A DNA stretch of 40,520 nucleotides from Gammaproteobacteria bacterium (lineage in GTDB: Bacteria > Pseudomonadota > Gammaproteobacteria > Steroidobacterales > Woeseiaceae): NCBI GenBank assembly GCA_024639825.1, contig JAHEGH010000025.1, forward strand, positions 1-40,520. Direction: 5' to 3'. The notes beneath the pieces were generated by a model. That model did not search any database, was not told where the DNA came from, and worked only from the letters and a program-made list of their open reading frames with translations. How positions within the stretch are numbered: position 1 is the first letter of the stretch; each line of letters starts with the position of its first letter. Below are positions 35,788 to 40,520 of the stretch, piece by piece. The position numbers and the translations under genes are program-made.

Positions 35788-38700
35788 TCACCCGGTGGCG
35801 CGCATCTCCTGTACAGCCTGCTCCTTGACGGGCCCGAATCCTCTCAAATCAAGGTAAGCACGTACTCGTGTAAGCAATTCATCGTAATTGGCGGCATCGA
35901 GTGTCGGCAGTTCATCCGTTAGCAGGCCTTCGAACTCGGTGATGAGCTCTCGTTCCATACGGCGCTCGGCTGTATACCCGAAAATGTCGAACGCAGTACC
36001 GCGCAATCCCTTCAGGTGCGCGAGTAGTCTAAATACCGGCAGGATCCAGGCGCCGAACTCACGCTTCAGCGGTCTGCCGCGCGCATCCTTTTTGCCGCCG
36101 AGCAATGGAGGTGCGAGGTGGAATCTGAGCTTCGCGCTGTCGCCGAAGTCGCGACGCACTGACGCAAGGAACTCAGGGTTCGTATGCAGGCGCGCGACCT
36201 CGTACTCGTCCTTGTAGCTCAGCAGGCGAAACCAGGCCTGTATCACTGCACGGCTCAGACTGTCTTCGTTACCCACGGATAGCTCTGCTGCGCGTACCTT
36301 TTCGACGAGCGCAACGTAGCGGTCGGCGAGGGCGGAATTCTGGTAGCCAACGAGAAACTTTCGGCGGACCTCAATCATATCTTCAGGTGATTCGTTCCTG
36401 GCCGCTTCGTTTGCGCCGAGCAGTGTCTCGATAGCAGCGGGGTCGTGCGCAGCGATGCGTCCCCACGTGAATGCCTGCTTGTTCGCGTCGATTTTCACGC
36501 CGTTGAGTTCAATGGCACGTAGCAGCGCCTCGAGCGAGACCGGGATCATGCCCTTCTGCCAGGCGCAGCCGGTCATAATGATGTTGGCATAAATGCTGTC
36601 GCCCATGAGCCGTTCGGCGAGCCGGTTCGCATTCATTGATGACAGGTTGCCGGTGCCTACTGCGGACTCGATGGCTGCGAGCCTCGCGTCGACGCGCAGG
36701 TTGGCATCGCGTTGCCGGATGACATCGCCGGTGTGCATCTCCGCCGAATTGACGACGGCGCGAGTATGGCCGCGCTGGTAAGTAATCGAAGCCTTCGGCG
36801 ATGAGCTGACCACAAGGTCGCAGCCAATCAGCGCATCGGCGCTGGCTGGTTCGATTCGGACCTGGTTGATATTGCCCGGCTGCTCGCCGATACGCAGGTA
36901 ACTGAGGACCGGGCCGAATTTCTGCGCGAAGCCCATGAAGTCGAGTTCGCTCGCGCCTTTACCTTCGAGGTGTGCGGCCATCGTGATGAGCGCACCGACG
37001 GTCACTACACCGGTACCGCCTACACCAGTAACCAGCAGGTCGTAGCACGAGTCGATCACCGGGGTGTTCGCGAGGGGGAGGACATCGCCAAGTGCTTTCA
37101 GCTCATCCTGGTACGCAGCCGCTGCTTGTGGTCTTTCGATCTCGCCGTCCACCGTTACAAAACTCGGACAAAATCCGTTGACACAGGAGTAGTCCTTGTT
37201 ACAGCTGTTCTGGTCGATTCGGCGTTTTCGCCCGAATTTCGTTTCCTTCGGCACTACGGACAGGCAATTCGATTCGATCGAACAGTCGCCACAGCCTTCA
37301 CAGACGAGTTCATTGATCACCACGAACCTGTTCGGGTCTTCGAGCTTGCCACGCTTGCGACGGCGTCTTTTCTCAGTGGCGCAGGTTTGCGCGTAGATCA
37401 GCACAGTGACGCCCGGGATCTCGCGTAGTTCGCGTTGCACGCTGTCGAGTTCGCGGCGATGCGACAGCGTCGTTCCTGCCGGAAAATCGCCAGAGCTGAA
37501 GAGCTCGGGTTCGTCCGAAATAACAGCGATGCGATCGACGCCTTCGGCGCGCATGGCGTGGGCGATACTCTGTACGGACAAGGGACCGTCAACAGGCTGG
37601 CCACCCGTCATTGCGACGGCATCGTTGAACAGGATCTTGTAGGTGATGTTGGTGCCGGCGGCAATGGATTGCCTGATTGCCAACGAGCCAGAATGGTAAA
37701 ACGTGCCATCGCCGAGATTCTGGAAGACATGTTCGCCGCCATTAAACTTTGAGCGGGCAATCCAGTTCACGCCTTCGCCGCCCATCTGGATCAGGCCATC
37801 TGTCTCACGCCCCATCCAGCTGGCCATGAAATGGCAGCCAATGCCGGCCAGCGCTTTGGACCCTTCGGGTACTTTTGTTGATGTGTTGTGTGGACAGCCG
37901 GAACAGAAGTAGGGGATTCGAGTCGCGCCCTCAACGGCGATCGCGGCTCCTCGATTCTGCTCGAGTTGCTCCGCGAGGCGGCGGAATCGATTGCCGCCGA
38001 ACTCCCGGTCCAGGCGACCGGCAACGATAGGAGCGAGTTGCAGGGGTGACAGTTCGCCGACCCACGGAACGAGGCGCATACCATTTTCGTCCGCCTTGCC
38101 CGCCATGTGTTTGGGCTTCCGGCCCGGGTAGTCGTAAAAGTATTCCTTGAACTGGCTTTCGATAATGCCGCGTTTTTCCTCAACGACGAGAACCTCATTT
38201 TTGCCCTGCACAAAGTTCAGGGCGCCCTGGGGTTCGAGGGGCCAGACCATGCCGACCTTGTAAACGTCGAGCCCGATTCGTGCCGCTTCCGCCGCGTCGA
38301 TGCCGAGCAGGCGGAGTGCTTCCATCAGGTCGAGATGCGCCTTGCCCGTTGTCACGATGCCGAAACGCGCGTTCGGCACATCGAAGATTTTGCGGTCAAT
38401 CGGGTTGGCTGCGGCGAAGGCCAGCGTGGCAGCTTTCTTCGCCTCGAGTCGTTCCTCGATCTGTGGCCCCGGGAAGTCGGGCCAGCGGTAGTGCAGTCCG
38501 GTCGGCGGCACGACAAAGTCGCTCGGGGTGACGAACTGCCGATACGGCGGTAGCTCTACCGACATCGCGGACTCGACGGTTTCGGTGATCGCCTTAAATC
38601 CTACCCACATGCCGGAAAACCGCGACAGGGCGATGCCGTACAAACCGAACTCGAGGTATTCGGCAACACTCGCGGGATTCAGGTGCGGCATCATGAAGGT

Positions 38701-39189
38701 CAGAAAGGCAACGTCTGACTGGTGCGGCATGGAAGACGAGATGCAGCCGTGGTCGTCGCCCGCGACAACCAGCACGCCACCCGTCGGGGAACTGCCGTAA
38801 GCATTGCCATGCTTGAGTGCGTCGCCGGCACGGTCGACACCCGGTCCCTTGCCGTACCAGACACCGAAAACACCATCAACGGTCTTGTTCGGATCCGTTT
38901 CGACCTGCTGGGAACCGAGTACGGCGGTGGCGGCGAGGTCTTCGTTGACGGCCGGGAGAAACTCGATGTTGCTCTCTTCGAGAAAACGACGGGCGCGCCA
39001 GAGTTCCTGGTCCACCATGCCGAGAGGAGACCCTCGATAGCCGCTGATGAAGCCTGCCGTGTTGAGGCCAGCTGCCATGTCCACGGTGCGCTGCATGAGC
39101 GCGATACGGACCAGCGCCTGGGTGCCGGTCAAGAGGACGCGACCTGACTCGCGCCGGTAGCGATCAAGGAGTTCGTAGTTATCAAGCAT
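35788..39189 (-). CDS. Indolepyruvate ferredoxin oxidoreductase, fused alpha-beta type
   Basis: A 1133-residue protein joining the thiamine-diphosphate-binding alpha part (opening GTQALVRIALMQRTVD, then ISGYRGSPLG and GIGCHFMASWMGR) to the gamma/beta part (LVTGVGGTGVVTVGALI). Between them are Cys motifs for Fe-S clusters: Cys630, 633, 636 and 642 (CEGCGDC...NC) and Cys663, 669 and 674. It should decarboxylate aryl-pyruvates from tryptophan, phenylalanine or tyrosine to aryl-acetyl-CoA, reducing ferredoxin. The fused form is common in aerobic proteobacteria. It is divergent from an Lrp-type regulator, and the MBL hydrolase gene overlaps or closely follows it. Confidence 0.93.
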   Translation of the reverse strand: MLDNYELLDRYRRESGRVLLTGTQALVRIALMQRTVDMAAGLNTAGFISGYRGSPLGMVDQELWRARRFLEESNIEFLPAVNEDLAATAVLGSQQVETDPNKTVDGVFGVWYGKGPGVDRAGDALKHGNAYGSSPTGGVLVVAGDDHGCISSSMPHQSDVAFLTFMMPHLNPASVAEYLEFGLYGIALSRFSGMWVGFKAITETVESAMSVELPPYRQFVTPSDFVVPPTGLHYRWPDFPGPQIEERLEAKKAATLAFAAANPIDRKIFDVPNARFGIVTTGKAHLDLMEALRLLGIDAAEAARIGLDVYKVGMVWPLEPQGALNFVQGKNEVLVVEEKRGIIESQFKEYFYDYPGRKPKHMAGKADENGMRLVPWVGELSPLQLAPIVAGRLDREFGGNRFRRLAEQLEQNRGAAIAVEGATRIPYFCSGCPHNTSTKVPEGSKALAGIGCHFMASWMGRETDGLIQMGGEGVNWIARSKFNGGEHVFQNLGDGTFYHSGSLAIRQSIAAGTNITYKILFNDAVAMTGGQPVDGPLSVQSIAHAMRAEGVDRIAVISDEPELFSSGDFPAGTTLSHRRELDSVQRELREIPGVTVLIYAQTCATEKRRRRKRGKLEDPNRFVVINELVCEGCGDCSIESNCLSVVPKETKFGRKRRIDQNSCNKDYSCVNGFCPSFVTVDGEIERPQAAAAYQDELKALGDVLPLANTPVIDSCYDLLVTGVGGTGVVTVGALITMAAHLEGKGASELDFMGFAQKFGPVLSYLRIGEQPGNINQVRIEPASADALIGCDLVVSSSPKASITYQRGHTRAVVNSAEMHTGDVIRQRDANLRVDARLAAIESAVGTGNLSSMNANRLAERLMGDSIYANIIMTGCAWQKGMIPVSLEALLRAIELNGVKIDANKQAFTWGRIAAHDPAAIETLLGANEAARNESPEDMIEVRRKFLVGYQNSALADRYVALVEKVRAAELSVGNEDSLSRAVIQAWFRLLSYKDEYEVARLHTNPEFLASVRRDFGDSAKLRFHLAPPLLGGKKDARGRPLKREFGAWILPVFRLLAHLKGLRGTAFDIFGYTAERRMERELITEFEGLLTDELPTLDAANYDELLTRVRAYLDLRGFGPVKEQAVQEMRATG

Positions 39190-39252
39190 CGTCGCGAAGT
39201 ATTGCAGTTCGGGCGCGAGAAAGTATGCCTATCATTCTGCCTAAAGACGGAA

Positions 39253-39273
39253 ATTCGGTATAATATGCCGAAT
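39253..39273. promoter_or_regulatory. Palindromic operator over the Lrp-type gene's -10 box
   Basis: A 21-base palindrome with arms ATTCGG and CCGAAT surrounds TATAAT (39259-39264), a consensus -10 hexamer. The implied start near 39271 gives a 28-base leader to the ATG at 39299. The -35 is weak, as expected for a regulated promoter. It lies in the 109-base gap to the divergent oxidoreductase gene. Autoregulation by the adjacent Lrp-type protein is the simplest reading. Confidence 0.6.
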
Positions 39274-39298
39274 ATTCGTGAAAAACGGGACAAAATTG

Positions 39299-39757
39299 AT
39301 GCTTGACAGTAAAGACCGACGAATTCTCTCGGAACTCCAGCTGGACAGTCGTCTCACCATGCAGGAACTGGGCGAGCGCACGGGCATGTCGAGTTCGGCC
39401 TGCTGGCGTCGTGTGAAGAGCCTGGAAGACGCAGGCATCATCGATCGCTACGCGGTCGTGTTAAATCGTAACAAGGCAGGGTTTGGCTTCTCGTCGGTAG
39501 TGCATGTTTCCCTGGCACGTCACGAACAGGAAAACGTCGACCGATTTATTCGCGAAGTGCACCGTCATCCTGAAATACTCGAATGCTTCGCGACCAGCGG
39601 CGAAGCCGATTTCCATCTGCGCGTCGTCGTTGCAGACATCGACGCCTACAATGCCTTTCTGGACGACTTCATATTTCGCCTGCCCGGCGTGTCACAGGTT
39701 CGATCCAACATCGTCCTCAAAGAGATCAAGGCCGACACGGCATTGCCGCTCAAATAG
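39299..39757 (+). CDS. Lrp/AsnC family transcriptional regulator, linked to the oxidoreductase gene
   Basis: A 152-residue regulator with an N-terminal helix-turn-helix (TMQELGERTGMSSSACWRRV as recognition segment) and a RAM effector domain (ILECFATSGEADFHLRVV). The ATG at 39299 is preferred: the promoter start near 39271 would leave an upstream GTG at 39278 almost leaderless. The length then equals that of the first Lrp-type regulator in the window. Divergence from the indolepyruvate oxidoreductase suggests control by an aromatic amino acid. The 40-base gap after it, facing a convergent gene, holds nothing clear. Confidence 0.9.
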   Translation: MLDSKDRRILSELQLDSRLTMQELGERTGMSSSACWRRVKSLEDAGIIDRYAVVLNRNKAGFGFSSVVHVSLARHEQENVDRFIREVHRHPEILECFATSGEADFHLRVVVADIDAYNAFLDDFIFRLPGVSQVRSNIVLKEIKADTALPLK

Positions 39758-39797
39758 AGTTGAGGTGAACGCGCTTTAAAATTGCAGGGTTGTGCGA

Positions 39798-40520
39798 TCA
39801 GTTCCTGGTTGTTGTGCGTCGCTTCGATTCCCAAACGGTCCAGAAGAGTGCCAGGCGAATTCCGCGATCGTAGTCCCGTTGATACAGGGGGCTCGCGTTA
39901 TTCGCTGAGCCTTTGTTCGCCCATAAACGAACGGAACCGCGAAACTCCAGGCGATTAGTTATTTTTCGGTTCAAACCCAACAGGAATTCAGTATTCAGAT
40001 AGCCTGACGCCGCATCGAACGACGGTCGATCAGGGGTCGCGAACTCGTCATCGACACCGTAGAAAAAATTTGCGTAGTTGCTGGTTGCCCAAGCCGGTGA
40101 GACTCGAAGGCGCAGCTCTGTTTTCGAATCCAAAAAATGGCGATAAAGGTACTCTAACTCCGGCTTGAATACGAAGCCGCGACCGGTCGCGTCGAAGCCA
40201 TCCATCGATACGGCACCGCGGACTTGTAGCGATAGCAGGAACTCCCGGTCGTCGTCCGGGCTGCCGCTAAGCGTTAACTTCAACTCGGGTCCAGCTTCTA
40301 CGAGCAAGTCCAGATCTGGCATTCCCGCACGGCCACTCAGATTATCGCTGCTCTCGGGAAAGCTGGCGCTCAACCCGAGAGACAGTTTAATGCGATTAAC
40401 GTTTACGAGTTGGCTATTCGCAATAGTGTCCAGGTCCTCGCCGAAGCGCAGAATTTTCCCTCGGTATACCGGGTAAGGTAGCGGCAGCACCGTAATATTC
40501 TGGTCCGACGAGGACGGGTA
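39798..40520 (-). CDS. MipA/OmpV-family outer-membrane protein (partial, 5' end outside window)
   Basis: An open leftward frame enters from the right edge and ends at 39798, giving 240 residues of C-terminal sequence. The segment VLPLPYPVYRGKILRFGED and the alternating amphipathic strands with aromatic ends (for example ELRLRVSPAWATSNYANFFYGV), plus a terminal strand RGIRLALFWTVWESK, match MipA/OmpV beta-barrels. These are scaffolds for murein-hydrolase complexes or small-molecule porins. An internal GTG at 40490 is probably not the start, since in-frame coding continues upstream and the signal peptide is missing. Confidence 0.75.
   Translation of the reverse strand, partial: YPSSSDQNITVLPLPYPVYRGKILRFGEDLDTIANSQLVNVNRIKLSLGLSASFPESSDNLSGRAGMPDLDLLVEAGPELKLTLSGSPDDDREFLLSLQVRGAVSMDGFDATGRGFVFKPELEYLYRHFLDSKTELRLRVSPAWATSNYANFFYGVDDEFATPDRPSFDAASGYLNTEFLLGLNRKITNRLEFRGSVRLWANKGSANNASPLYQRDYDRGIRLALFWTVWESKRRTTTRN

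Overview
The window reads as chromosomal DNA of a free-living, probably marine, gammaproteobacterium. This is an inference from moderately high GC, a Lys/Arg-poor acidic proteome, a gammaproteobacterial-style REP repeat and gene content; no rRNA or other marker gene is present. Genes are packed tightly, with many ATGA/GTGA overlaps, and no gene-free stretch exceeds 300 bases. I see no tRNA, rRNA, CRISPR array, transposase or phage gene.

Layout. (1) 1-5572: a beta-glucan module. A very large GH94/GH149/GH161-like phosphorylase-type enzyme (cut by the left edge) and an exported CBM9-like protein are transcribed leftward. A malectin-GH16 lipoprotein is transcribed rightward. A LacI-type palindromic operator lies between them. 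(2) 5586-9867: a catabolic operon of a DapA-family lyase, an aldehyde dehydrogenase, an enolase-superfamily epimerase/dehydratase and a GntR/FCD regulator, with a recognisable promoter and palindromes. (3) 9984-12626: a secreted Sel1-repeat protein and two tandem short-chain dehydrogenases that both carry export signals. (4) 12605-16556: a leftward tyrosine-degradation operon (hpd, a VOC protein, fumarylacetoacetate hydrolase, maiA) with a divergent Lrp/AsnC regulator. The hydrolase gene contains an in-frame REP/BIME-like insertion. Homogentisate dioxygenase is absent.

(5) 16560-30353: a nine-gene leftward run. It starts with a TylF-like methyltransferase, a GT4 glycosyltransferase and a DUF2189 membrane protein, and continues into a complete glycogen set (malQ, glgC, glgA, glgB, glgP, glgX). 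glgC makes ADP-glucose, glgA elongates, glgB branches, glgP and glgX degrade, and malQ recycles short chains. (6) 30565-34735: a REC-GGDEF-EAL signalling protein, dodecin, a YegP-like protein, a strong terminator and a YfcC-family transporter. (7) 34745-39757: a fused indolepyruvate ferredoxin oxidoreductase with a downstream metallo-beta-lactamase-fold hydrolase, and a divergent Lrp/AsnC regulator with a palindrome over its promoter. (8) 39798-40520: the 3' part of a MipA/OmpV-family outer-membrane protein.

The most notable observations are the REP pair translated inside the fumarylacetoacetate hydrolase, the methyltransferase/glycosyltransferase pair heading the glycogen operon, the two exported SDRs, and two neat regulator palindromes.
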